A stretch of DNA of 64,000 bases from Oxytricha trifallax (taxonomy: Eukaryota; Ciliophora; Spirotrichea; Sporadotrichida; Oxytrichidae): assembly GCA_000711775.1 (NCBI GenBank), contig ARYC01017081.1, positions 124,001 through 188,000 on the forward strand. The letters are read 5' to 3'. The position numbers and the translations under genes are program-made. A model generated the notes under the pieces. It had not been told where the DNA came from and did not search any database. It saw only the letters and a list, made by a program, of their open reading frames with translations. Position 1 is the first letter of the stretch. Every line of letters begins with the position of its first letter. This document shows positions 23,998 through 35,160 of the stretch, one piece after another.

Positions 23998-25242
23998 TCA
24001 TTTTGTCACATTCTTCTCTTTTTCACTGGCCAGGAATCTTGCATTTAGGAAGAGTGCAACCATCGCCGCTGTCAATGGGAAGGCCTCCTCCCCACTCTAT
24101 GTCGGAATCTCAGATTGGCAGAGTAGACACCGAGCCTTAAAGGCATTGGCATCTTCGGGTACCATGTTATCGAATGGTAGAGTATTCGAAGTGATTACAG
24201 TGAAGCAGCCAATGTACTTGTATTCCACGCCGCCGTACTTCTACTCAATAGCCATCCCTTCACCTTCCATCAACCGTTTCATCCCTGCTATCCCAGATGA
24301 TTCAAATGCTTTGGTAAGATTGATCTCGTTTGCGATTAGAATCTGTGGCTCGCCCGCCTTGCCTTGCCTCATAGGGACGTGAAAATGTGAGTTAGACTGC
24401 ACGTACTATTCACACACGAATATCTCCTCCAGAATGTGAGTGATTTTTGTCTTCCCGGTATTGGTGGGGCCATATATCCATAAGCTGTGAATCTTACTGT
24501 TCTTGCGCTTGATTAGGAGCTCGTAAAGGGCATCAAGAATGTGGAGATAACCCATTGCTTTCAGATCGGCATCTTTAGGTGTACTCGTTTCATCTCCATT
24601 ATTTCTTAGTTCTGCGATAAAGTCCTGGAGTGATGTTATTATAGGAACCTTCTCCTTAATGGCGATCCCCGATTTCTAGATTACTTGATCGGCGTAGTTG
24701 ATTTAACTGTATGACTTTGCAATGGCCACTAGCTGAGGTATATCATGAGCCTTCATATTAATGTAGTCTTCTTTTGATGAAGCCGATCCTGAGAGCCTCT
24801 CAATCATATAGTCATTTGTCACATCCATAACACCTTTGGCCCCGCACTCCTGCTTATACTATTCCTTTTGCTACTTAGCATTCTGTTTGGCGAGGAACTG
24901 CTCATAATGCTGAGGGGGCCCGTATATCAGCTTTACTCCTTCCACTGCTGATGCGAATTAATCCAATGTCTGATGTGCGAGAAGCTTCACGGTTAGTTCC
25001 AACTCTGCTATAATACCCGCACCCTTGCGTCTCTTTTCAGTGAAATATGACTTGTTGGCTCCGGTTGAATCTGTCTTGAAGCGAATACAGAGGTAGTAGA
25101 TCTAGTTTGAACGATCAGTGTAGACTTCGAGGTGGCTAAATCCCGGAATTTGACTCGTCATTACGCGCTGGCACTGCTTCCAGAGCTCGGAGCTGCCCTC
25201 ATTCTGCACCTGTAATATGAATTAGTGGCTGTTGTGAGACAT
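23998..25242 (-). CDS. Rep-like protein with superfamily 3 helicase domain
   Basis: A single 414-codon frame from ATG (25242) to TGA (23998-24000), with about ten TAA/TAG codons read as Gln. The C-terminal half has SF3-like motifs in order: Walker A in LWIYGPTNTGKTKITH, a Walker B-like strand ILIANEIN, the region MKRLMEGEGMAIEQKYGG typical of the segment before motif C, and motif C in FTVITSNTLPF. SF3 helicases belong to Rep proteins of small DNA replicons. The N-terminal half (for example GFSHLEVYTDRS) has no HUH nuclease motif I can confirm. Codons are GC-richer than in neighbouring genes, which suggests a different origin, while the Gln reassignment shows adaptation to a ciliate code. An unrelated P-loop ATPase is the alternative. 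Confidence 0.7.
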
Positions 25243-25346
25243 TATTCTTACTTTACTTTCAGAGTCCTCCGCGCTGGTATAAGTTTATAGTGGCTCTCAG
25301 TCAATTGAATATCCGTCTTGGTGGTCTCCGGCATATTGACTCCATT

Positions 25347-25603
25347 TGCAGTCAACGCATCTGTAAAGTATTAATTTATTAAAATAAATATATATATTAC
25401 AAAAGTGGTCTGCTAAAGACCCTGCCAGACCACCTGCCCACTAGACCACTAATTATATTATTTAATACATTAATTAATTAAATATTAAATTTAAATCAAA
25501 ATATGATTAATGATACTACTAATTCGTGACAGTTGTAATTACTAATATATTTCTAATTTATACTAATTTCTTAAATTTCCTATTTTTATCTATTTTATCA
25601 ATA
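25347..25603. repeat. Rep-like element, right TIR
   Basis: 257 bp, inverse copy of 23670-23934. Confidence 0.85.
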
Positions 25604-27357
25604 GTAAAAATATTCTAAAGTAAAAAGTCTCAATATTTCATCCTCTTTAATTATATAGAACTTTTTTCTGATTTGAATTATAAAAAGTCTTTAAGGAAAT
25701 ATTAATAAATTCTTATAGATTTTTTAGAGCCTTAAAAGGATTCCTTAATTTAAATATGTAGTAAAAATATTAGATGAAACCTAAAAAAGAATAATGATCT
25801 AAATCTTAAAAGAATTCTCTTAATTCTCTTTGGATATATAAAAACCGATAATGATTTTCTTTTTAAAAATTTCAAAAATGACGATAAATTATTTATATTT
25901 CAAAATCCTCGAGATATAATACTAATGAAAATAATTGACTATCTTATATTATGATTTTAGATGTAGTAGATTATTCTATTAAAAATTGAAATATTTTCAA
26001 AATTAATTAAAAATTCAAAGAATGGAGGATTTTTTAGGTAAAAGTTCTCCTGCTTTATTCAGCATCATTTAAAAATATAATTGGAAGCAACTATGATAAA
26101 TGTATAGAATGTAAAATAGTTTTCCCTTACAAATAAACTTAAAGAGACACTTGAGAGATATACACAACGATCTACCTCGCCTATATCTCAAGTATTAAAA
26201 TAAAGATCGGAGGTATTTGTGTGAGTTTTGTTAGAAGCCATATTCTCATAAAAGAGACCTCAAAGTTCACTTAAAGAAAAATCATAATCAAAGTTTTGTC
26301 TTTATTCATGAATCTACAGGGAAGAAGTTCCAATAAAAAAGAAGATCAATAAACCCTTCCGAATCTCTTATGTTTAAGGCATAAAAGTAAGTCTAAATGA
26401 AGAAAGCTGTAAGGACCTTCTATTCTCAGAGATCTATAAAATTATGGTAAGAATCAAGCCTATGAAATTTCCTGTCTTGATAATTATTGACTTAGATTGT
26501 TGTCTTGAAAGCTACCTCACTTAGATGATAAAATAGAGAAGAGAGTTATTACAGATGACTAATACGCTTACAATATTTATCCTTAGCAAAATTTAAAAAA
26601 TGCAGACATATAATTTACTTTAAACCTTTTTACTTAAAAAATCATGTAGCATTTAGACTTTCTCTCCTTGAAATGACTTACAGAGAGTTTAAATCTGACA
26701 ACAGATGTCAAAGGTAAATATAATAGATAGAACAGCAGATAGTTGAGGGAATATAAGAGCTTCACAAGCTCGAGTAATTTCATAGAGACTTAAAGCCAGA
26801 AAATATAATGATGGTCTTTCAACATAAGAGTTTAGATTATTGATTTCAACTGGGCTCAAAGAGTGCAAACTTCTTCACTAGGAAATGTACGAGTCACTCC
26901 TGGAAATTTCTCGAAGAGAGAAGATTGGAAAGATGATGATATAGCGTGGGATATATGGGCATTTGCAGCAATAATAAAAGAGAGTGATATGCCAAGGAAC
27001 GATTACTTTAGCTGTAAGAGTGAGAAAGATTATAAGCAAAGAATAAAACAATACGATAAAAAGAAAATTAATGGAGGCTTCATAGAACATGCATACTCTT
27101 TAATAATCAAGCCAAGCAATGAAAACGATATCACGCTAGATACAATAAAAAATCAACTTAGAAAGATAAAATTAAGAGAACTGCCAAATGACTCTAAGCT
27201 TAAGTTTGTGTGAAATATTTAAAAATCTCGCTTAATATACTCGCTTAAATTACTAATATTTTAAACATTAAACGTCTATATAAACCCTAATAAAGTATGC
27301 GTTAATAGTCTACTTTTATCAATTAAAAAATCAATCAAACAACTTCAGGGGTTTTGG

Positions 27358-27652
27358 ATGTTCTAAAAAATTAAGGCTTTGACTAAACTCTAGCCTTGAA
27401 TTAAAAATAATTATGGATAAAGCATCATGTTTAATCTAATTTACTATTTATGCTATAATCAAAGTAAATTAATATTTCAATATATTTAAAAAAAGATTTA
27501 TTCATAAAGTAATCATTATTAAGCTAAAATTTAACTTTTGATTTCACTTATCATGGATATTTTTGAAGATTAAAATAAAATAAATTAAAGTTTATTATAT
27601 ATAAAATAATTGTAAACTGTCCTATATATTTAACTAAGTAATATCACCTATT
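27358..27652. other. Short AT-rich gap between TBE-B and copy B
   Basis: No gene recognised. The first bases (ATGTTCTAAAAAATT) resemble the kinase sequence right of TBE-C (AATGTTCTTGAAAATTTAAT). Confidence 0.4.
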
Positions 27653-28214
27653 ATGGATTCTAATGTTTGCAAAAAATGCAGTAGAAATTTTGATCTAGAG
27701 AAAAGAAAACCTTTGATCCTAGGAGAATTTTAATTTATTAAAATAACTAGAATTTAGTTTAAAAATTACTTAATATTTAATATTAAAATGCTCACATCAA
27801 GTATGTGAGGATTGCTTTAGATATAAACTTGAAAACGAGGCTAATGGAGCAAAAACTTGTCCTTTTTGTTCGGTTTCGAGTTTAATAAAAATTTAATCTT
27901 TTTATTAAAATTTTTAATTTTAAGTTACCAAAGGAAGTATAATTGGGAAATGATCAAGTTTATTGTATAAAAAGATATTGAAACTTAAAAGTAAAAAGAA
28001 ATTTAAAAAGAAAATGAGATATAAAAGAAAAGATAGGAGGAATTCAAAAGCAGGGAAAGTATGGAAAGTTAAACAGCATCCACAGTATTATAATTTATCA
28101 TTTTTGCTATTTTAAATTTACATTTTAATTTTGCATTTATTATGAAGAAAAAAAAATCATTATATTCTAAGAACTTTTTCTAATTATTGGTGCTTAAAAA
28201 AAAGTATAATTAAC

Positions 28215-28216
<2 letters not shown>

Positions 28217-28252
<36 letters not shown>
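28217..28252. repeat. AT dinucleotide microsatellite
   Basis: (AT)n tract between the coiled coil and kinase of copy B. Confidence 0.85.
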
Positions 28253-28253
<1 letters not shown>

Positions 28254-30589
28254 TTTACTAGGGAAGAATTAAAAAATACAAAAATTTTATATAATTTAGT
28301 TGTAAGTATAAAATATTACTAAGAGTAAAATGAAAATTCAAAATTAATTTAATGAAAGGTTTTATACAATTATTATTTTTCTTCTCAATATTGGATAAAA
28401 CTCAAACTATTACAGGAATTAAAGATATAGCATTTTGATTTATTGATTCTATTTATAGATATGGAACTACATTAAACATTAAAAATTAAATTAGAATATG
28501 TGTTGTTAATCAGAAAAAAATCTAAATAAAATGCTCTAAATCTTTTTACTTTTTCATATTAAATTAAGGATGTAAGCTTAGCCATTATTTGAGAATGTAA
28601 ATTTATCAATTCAATATATATTAAAGTCAAATAATAATATAAAGTATGTAGCATGAAAACCAATTTCGAGGTAATACCAAGAATAGATCCTAATGACATT
28701 CCTCTTGAATTAAACTAATAGCATTAATAATCATTATTTTAATGAATCTGAGTTAAAGTCAAAATATAGAAAGGAACAATACTTAGGTAAAGGGTCATTT
28801 GGAGATGAATTAATAAAGTTTGATAAATATTTTTAAATAATGTTATAAACAGATGTCTATTTAGCATCTTAAAGGCAATATAATTTTATTAATGGAAATC
28901 TTGGAATGGTTAAAATTATTTTAGTTTTTAGATATAGATATTTAGATTAAGGTAGCGATTTGCAATCAAGGCTTTCAAAGAATATTGATTGATTAATATA
29001 AAAATAATTAAAATTTATTTATTTAAAGCCAACAAAGCAGGATCTAATTGAAATTAGCATTATGAAAGGCATAAAAAGTTAATACATATGCGAACTCTTT
29101 GATTTGTTTAAAAATAGAGAAGGAAAATACAGTATTGTAGACAAAATTTATAAAAAATTTAATATTGTGTACGAGTATGCCAAATTCGGGGACTTGTTAA
29201 AGTATTCTAGAGATACTCTTGAGTGGAATATTCCTGAAAATTTAATAAAATTTTTTATTATAACAGTATTATTTTGATAAAATTTAGCAAAGGAATGGTT
29301 AGCAAGTGTTGTGTTAGGTTTGAAAGAACTACATTAGAGAGGCATTATTCATAGAGACATTAAAGCAGATAATATACTTGTATTCAAAAATGATGAAGTC
29401 AGAATAGCTGACTATAAATGTAAAATGTAGCCTTAATCATATTTAAATAAATTATATGGGCAAGCTAAAGTAATCAATAAAAAATAAAGAATTTTAATAT
29501 TATTAAATATAAATTTATTATAAATAGAAAAATAAAATTTGATCTTCCATTAATAAATTGATTTATAAATTTTCTCATAAAGATTAAACATAGGAATAAA
29601 TTTTATTAATTTTCTTTTGGCTACAAATCAATTCTTTATATTAATTAATCATAATTTTATAAATGGGTGATTCTTAATCTAAAAAACCTTATGGCACTCC
29701 ATTTTACTTGTCTCCAGAGATTTTAATTTTTATTTGAATTAATTGATGCGTAATTGAGAAAGATATGATTCATCTACTGACATATACTCTTAAATAAGTA
29801 TCCAATATTTTCAAATTATCTTATTTTTAAAGTAATTTGTCATTCAATACTCACTTGGAATTACATTTATCTATTTGCTGACTTAGAAATTCCCAGAGGA
29901 ACATGAAATTAAAGATCCGTTTTGGCTGCCTAAAATAAAAGGAGTTTCAAATGAATTTAATTAAATATGAAATATTTATTTTTAATTTATCATTCTTTTG
30001 AGAAGTATGGTGAATAAAAAATAGAAATCTATCAAATAATTAAACTTACTTTTCTCTAATAGTTTATATGTATTTATTTAGGTGAGCTACAACTCGTTTG
30101 AAAGGCCTAGCACAATTGATCTTATGTTTAAACCACTAATATTAATATATTTAATAAAATTACTTAGATTTGCTAACTAATGAGATAATAATCAAATAAT
30201 AACTATGCAATTATTTTCTTTTAACTATATCTAAAAAATAGAGTTATGTTATTAAATATGTTTTAGGGAATAATTGAAAAAATTAATTATAAACCAATTT
30301 TCTAAATAAAAATATTCTTAGCCTTTTTAATATTTCATAATATAAAATAACCCAAGCATTTATACTAGATATTAAATTAGCAATATAATCTGGCTAGAAA
30401 TAAATAGTCGTATTTAAGAGAAATTAAAAAAAAATCAGGATTATTGGAGATCTTAATTATAAAAACATTCTCAACTCAAGGTAATTTAATGTCATCTGAA
30501 TTGTGTGTATTAAATATAGTATATAAATTTTTAATTTAAATTTGGTATTTTAATATATATATATATATGACCCTTTCTTTTCTTCAAGC

Positions 30590-30705
30590 ATCAAGTCATA
30601 AAAGAGGACAGTCCACTTTACACTTAATTTTTTTGTGACCAGTGGTGCGTTCCCCTTCAGCGTACAGTTAGGCCAAGCTCGTTTCATTGACGGTGCCAAG
30701 ATGAG
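30590..30705 (+). other. Higher-GC patch in a copy B gap
   Basis: A roughly 115-bp patch of mixed composition in AT-rich DNA. One frame reads KHQVIKEDSPLYTQFFCDQW before TGA, faintly like a B-box (LYSEFYCRQCD in the TLDc genes); another reads GAFPFSVQLGQARFIDGAK. Nature unknown. Confidence 0.25.
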
Positions 30706-33140
30706 CCTCAAATTTTCATATTTTTCCAATTTTGGTCTTCTTTATCATCTTCATCTTTTTCGTCTTTTTCACTCACAATTAAGATAACATTGCTAAAAAT
30801 AAATACTTAACAATTTTATTATATTATTTTATAATGAAAGGATTTTTTGTATAAAAATTAGTCATTATTATATATGAGCTAACTCAATCAGATATTTTTT
30901 GGGAAGTTTCCTGCTCCATATAGAAATATGCCATTTTATCATATTCTCAGATCTTTATCATTAATTATGATTTAGTAATTTATAATTTAGCATCCAGCAT
31001 TTTTTTCAATCTTAATAGAGAATTCAAATGTTATCGAAATTACGTAATTATAAATAAAAACCGATAAGTTTAAACTTGTTCTAAAAAGAATGATAAAATA
31101 GCTTGAAATTAAAAGTTATTAAAAGTTGTTTAGTATATGTATGTCAATTGTTAAGGGAATTGGTATTATATTTTTCTAATATTTTTATTGCCAAAAAGTT
31201 TTAAGTTTAATATTAGGGGCAGAAAAATACCGAAAGGAGCATAAAAAATTTTTTGGGGGGCGGGAAACTTTCGTCTACCCGATTTATATTACTTTGTTGA
31301 TTTAACTTTATTTAAAATTATTAAAAAGAGTAAGACTGTATTATAGTTTATTAATATACTACCTATAAAATTTTGGAATATTCACTAATTTTCGTTTTAA
31401 ATTTTATGAATAGCAGAGACTAAAGTAATGAGAGAATACAAATAAGTTTATGGAATGGAGACTTATATTTATCTGTTTTTTCGTATGTTTATAAAAAGTG
31501 GTTAATTTTATAATACTTTAGGGTTTGCAAATTTCAGACCGGCTTTATTGGAGTAGCTATAGGAATAAGGGATAGGATGTAAGAATTGCACTCTCGTTCT
31601 TTGTAGCGATTGTTTATATAAAATTAAATATAAAGATTATTAAAAATAAATAAATATCAAACATTTCAATAATTTATCCATTATTATGTTTCAGGAAGAA
31701 AGCTGAATCTTCATTCCTCATACTGAAAGATATTCTTGGCCATGCAAATGATATTAGTTTTAAAATAGAGGAGCTTCAAAACACATCTATTATTTTTATT
31801 TTTGCTTGTCAGTGATGCAAGACAAGAATTTGAGATCTCCTAATAAATTCTTCCTAATATTGACTCTATCCCATACATATTTATTATATGTAAAAATCAA
31901 AAATATATATTATATATTAATTTACAATGAGATTCTAAGGATTAGCGATAAAATATTCTTTTTATAATTTTAAATGGTTGAAAATAATGTAAAACAGCAA
32001 GCAATGATATTTTATATTTATTTTTAGAAATGAGAACAAAGGTATAAAGATAAATTTAAGATTTTGAACCATAAATTGTTGTTACAACATAAAAAGTCAT
32101 TGAAAATTAAAATTTTAATGGTAATTTTTAATTTTAATTATTCATTTTTATTTTTTAAAATGCAAAGAAATTCAATACAGTTTTAGCTTCTGAAAAAAGA
32201 TTTAGCGTCATAATATAAAAGGTCAAAGAATTATAGACTATTGCATTATCTAAAACAATACGTAAATTTTAAGTGTTATCAAAAGCCAAAATACTTACAA
32301 ATGAGTTACTAGCCTTTAAAAAACCTTAGAAAGAGGAAGAGAAGGTTACTAAAATTCATTAAATCAAGTTAATATATTAAAATATTGATACTACAATTTT
32401 TTAATGATTATTAAGAAGAAGCATTAACTTATTAAGAAAAAGGTTAATTAGTCTGTAATATAGCCTTCCAAAGTGTTTACAATTTAATTTAGTATAAAAA
32501 TAATTTTAACATATTGTTTTATTTATATAAAATAAAGGTTTTATTAGAAAATAAAATTTGTAATAATAAATTTCCTTAATTATGAGGAAATTTTAATTAA
32601 ATTTATCCGATTAATTTAAAAGTAATTTAGTAAGTTAAAAACTATTAATTGATAAATTTTGATATTTTATATTAGCCATTAATAAATAATTGCTTATTAT
32701 TTTCAATCACATTTTTTTATTACAATTTAATCGATGAATATCAATCAAATAAAAAATATTTATATTTTAAATATAATTATTTTGTTATTTAGTTTAGAGA
32801 TATTGAGTTTAGTCAACATATTGAGAAAGTATAAAGCAAATCTCCAGTTAAACGAAAAATTCCAGAATTTGATTTTTGAATCTATAAGATAAATTTATAT
32901 ATTATTTTTAAATAATAAAAATATTATAAATATATTAATAAGAAGTCTTTTTACTTCTAGCAATAAGGAAAGATATTAGATTTTATAACTTGTAAATATC
33001 TAAGACATTTGAGTGTTTTGATCTTTAACTAAACAACTGAAGATTTTGTATTTAAATATTAAACAATTAACTCATAATAAATTTAATATTATAAATTGCT
33101 TATTTGTTAAAATTATTAATCATAAATAATTATATTTATT

Positions 33141-34712
33141 CCAAAACCCCTTGAATAGATGTTAAGTGATTTGAATTTAAGGGTATAGTTAAGGTCTTAT
33201 TGGGGTTAGTCGAGAAATTATGCCGAATTTATAATGAAATATTAAAAATAGAGAATAATAAGGATTATTTATGATGAGAATTATTTAGATTACTGCTTAA
33301 GCTTAGGTATGGTATAAGTATTAATAGACAATATGTCAAATCAGCGCTTAATTAGGTAGCTATTGCAAAGCGCTTACACAAGAGTTTTGTTAGTAGTTAC
33401 AGCAAAATAGATATATAAAATCTTAAATCTGGCACTTGAAAACATCTTGCAAGAAAATAAAGGATCTCATAAAACTTTATTGCACCTATGCTAAACTAAT
33501 TAAGTTATTGGCCACATTTTCCACTTGATTAGCGAACTATAATGGTTAATTAAAAGTTTCAAGACATTCGTATCTCTCTATAAACTATGTTAAATAGAGA
33601 AAAAAATTGTCATTCATACAGATGAGTCTGTGTTTAAATTCAACACCTCTATTAATAAGTCATGGTACAAGAAGTATGATAACTTCAAATTTATGACTAT
33701 TAATTTGAACGTTGTCAATAATGAAATTTAGTTGATATTTAACGAAGATTCTGGCTTAGAAATTTATATAATTCACCATCGCTCTATTAAGCTAGTTTAT
33801 AGATTTCTTTAGTTTGCTACGAAATAAATACAATAATTAAGGGCTCATCCAGTTTGTTGACAATCACTAAGTTCAAAAGACTAAGGAGTCTGATAAAGCT
33901 TATAAAAAGTTAAAAATAACTCATTTATTTTACGTTCCTTACGCCCATTGTTTACTGTAATATAATTCTAGTGAAATTAAATTAAGACTTACAACAAAAA
34001 GCTAATGCAGTATTGCATGACTTGCCTCAGTAAACTTGGGTCAGATTATCTGCAACAGAGTGATTATAGATAATTCAACAGTTTGTGCGAGAGAAGGAAG
34101 AATGAATATTTATAAATAAGTTTTAGATTTAAATGAATGATTATTCCACATTTTAATGAACTCTTAAATGGATTCACATCACCTGGCTTGAAAACATCTT
34201 TATAAAGTCCTTGATCACTAAATGATAGTCTATGACTTTCACTGTCTCTCTCTGTGAACCCTTGGATACTCTTTCATTAGGAAAATATCAGTACCAGGTT
34301 TCACTAAAAAGTTATGAATAAAATTTACTAAAAAGGTAAGGGGTAATCTTAAGCTCTGATTGACAAGTATCTCTTATTGTATGTATGCCTTGCTTCTTTC
34401 AATCTTCAAGAGAAATAAAGAAGCTTTTCTTGTAAGCTTTTAAATGATCTCTATGAAAAAATTCTCTCTTAAAGCGCCAAGAACACCAAAGAACGAGCTC
34501 CTTTCTGGAAGCTTATTAGTGAATTGTTTCTTCGTAGAATTATTAACTCTTTATCTTTCATCGCATCTTCGTAGAGATTATTGACTTAATCTCTGGGTAG
34601 TTTAGTATTTCTATCAATATAATTATATTTTTTTTGAAGACTTTCTTCTCATCGCAGAGTATCATTGTTCTTAATTTAATCCTTGCTTCTTAATTGATCA
34701 ATGGGTCTATAT
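33141..34712 (+). mobile_element. TBE-D remnant (transposase and 22-kDa region only)
   Basis: Begins CCAAAACCCCTTGAATAG, a TBE-type end. The transposase region keeps IVIHTDESVFKFNTS, WYKKYDNFKFMT and IYIIHHRSIK; the minus-strand 22-kDa region is recognisable from about 34150 to 34712 by its match to TBE-A. The zinc finger/kinase gene and a right end are missing. Many changes make it the most decayed TBE here. It truncates copy B. Confidence 0.7.
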
Positions 34713-34897
34713 TATTATTTAAATATTAAATTTGAAACATAAAATTTTAATGAGTAATAATTAGTAAATTTTGATTACAGATTAAATGTTGCTTTTTTAA
34801 ACAGTCTAGACATATTAAAAAGTTATTTCTTAATAAATTTATTAGAAACATATCTTTTAATTATGGATTCAAATCAGTGCAGACGATGCAGAGAAAT

Positions 34898-35160
34898 AAA
34901 ACCCCATAGATCAATTAAGACACGAAGATTGAGGAAAAGAACTATTAAGTTAAAAATTAATTATTATTGGCTGAGATTAAATATAATTAGGCTAAAATCA
35001 AATATACACACTCTGATTGGTTTATTTTATAAGGAGAATTAATCGAGCCAATAGTTTTAATAATTAGCCCAAACATTATAATTATACGTCAATAATAATT
35101 AATTTTTAATTTAATTGTTCTTTTCCCAATCTTCATGTCTTAATTGATCTATGGGGTTTT
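34898..35160. repeat. Fold-back element with AAAACCCC...GGGGTTTT ends
   Basis: 263 bp. Arms of about 75 bp are near-exact inverse copies, starting AAAACCCCATAGATCAATTAAGA and ending with its inverse. The ends equal one telomere-like C4A4 unit, as in TBEs. It interrupts the RING exon of copy C. The same TTAATTGATC word with ATGGG also appears at 34690-34712 at the edge of remnant TBE-D. Confidence 0.75.

Larger units (their letters stand above)
23670..25603 (-). mobile_element. Rep/SF3-helicase TIR element nested in TBE-B
   Basis: A 1934-bp unit bounded by inverted repeats of about 260 bp (23670-23934 and 25347-25603) that differ at only a few positions. They include GC-rich GTGGTCTGCTAAAGACC-type words and end inward at GATGCGTTGACTGCA. 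Between them lies one long frame on the minus strand and little else. It looks whole. The few arm differences suggest a young insertion. No capsid-like or DDE-like gene is present. Rep-type replicative element with TIRs is my inference; relation to CRESS-DNA or parvovirus-like Rep lineages is open. Confidence 0.75.
23234..27213 (+). pseudogene. TBE-B zinc finger/kinase protein, split by the Rep-like element
   Basis: The ATG at 23234 opens MCSNVLRRAALLGLNQ, similar to TBE-A MSANILRK. The frame decays within 300 bp and the Rep-like element occupies 23670-25603. The remainder resumes with a C2H2-like YDKCIECKIVFPYK (about 26090), continues through FHRDLKPENIM (about 26778) and DWKDDDIAWDIWAFAAIIKE, and ends KLRELPNDSKLKFV before the TGA at 27211-27213. 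The last 116 codons (from 26863) are one clean frame; the rest has several changes. Confidence 0.75.
19950..27357 (+). mobile_element. TBE-B, with three nested insertions
   Basis: The left end CAAAACCCCAAAACC follows AAT in the coding sequence of copy E; the right end GGGGTTTTGG is shortened. The terminal repeats share the block AGTAGACTATTTACGCATACTTTATTA (inverse near 27290). The element carries the TBE transposase, 22-kDa-type and zinc finger/kinase frames. Its 7.4 kb is explained by two fold-back elements (21771-22219 and 22781-23170) and a Rep-like TIR element (23670-25603); without these it would be about 4.6 kb, near normal TBE size. The right flank does not continue copy E. Confidence 0.85.
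27653..33080 (+). pseudogene. RING-kinase-TLDc family copy B (3' truncated)
   Basis: The ATG at 27653 opens MDSNVCKKCSRNFDLEKRK, then KCSHQVCEDC and AKTCPFC complete a RING-like finger. A coiled coil (QKQKEIQKENEIQKK) follows. Kinase motifs: ESELKSKYRKEQYLGKGSFG (glycine loop), FAIKAFKEY (Lys), EISIMKGIKSQYICELFD (helix C Glu), IIHRDIKADNIL (Ala in place of the usual Pro), IADY plus GQAK, KPYGTPFYLSPEI. The cysteine cluster is GCKNCTLVLCSDC, then AESSFLILKDILGHANDI. The last block is the start of the TLDc part (GKILDFITC, then TTEDFVFKY) before remnant TBE-D at 33141. The C-terminal half of TLDc is missing. The N-lobe gap between glycine loop and Lys holds an IES or intron. Confidence 0.65.

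Noticed and set aside
23832-24382. Plus-strand frames of 78-102 codons within the Rep-like element
   Set aside because: They are shadows of the minus-strand Rep-like gene or the inverted repeat.
23998-25242. Helitron RepHel or TBE-encoded gene
   Set aside because: The helicase motifs are SF3-like, not Pif1-like, there are long TIRs, and TBE genes are all accounted for outside the element.
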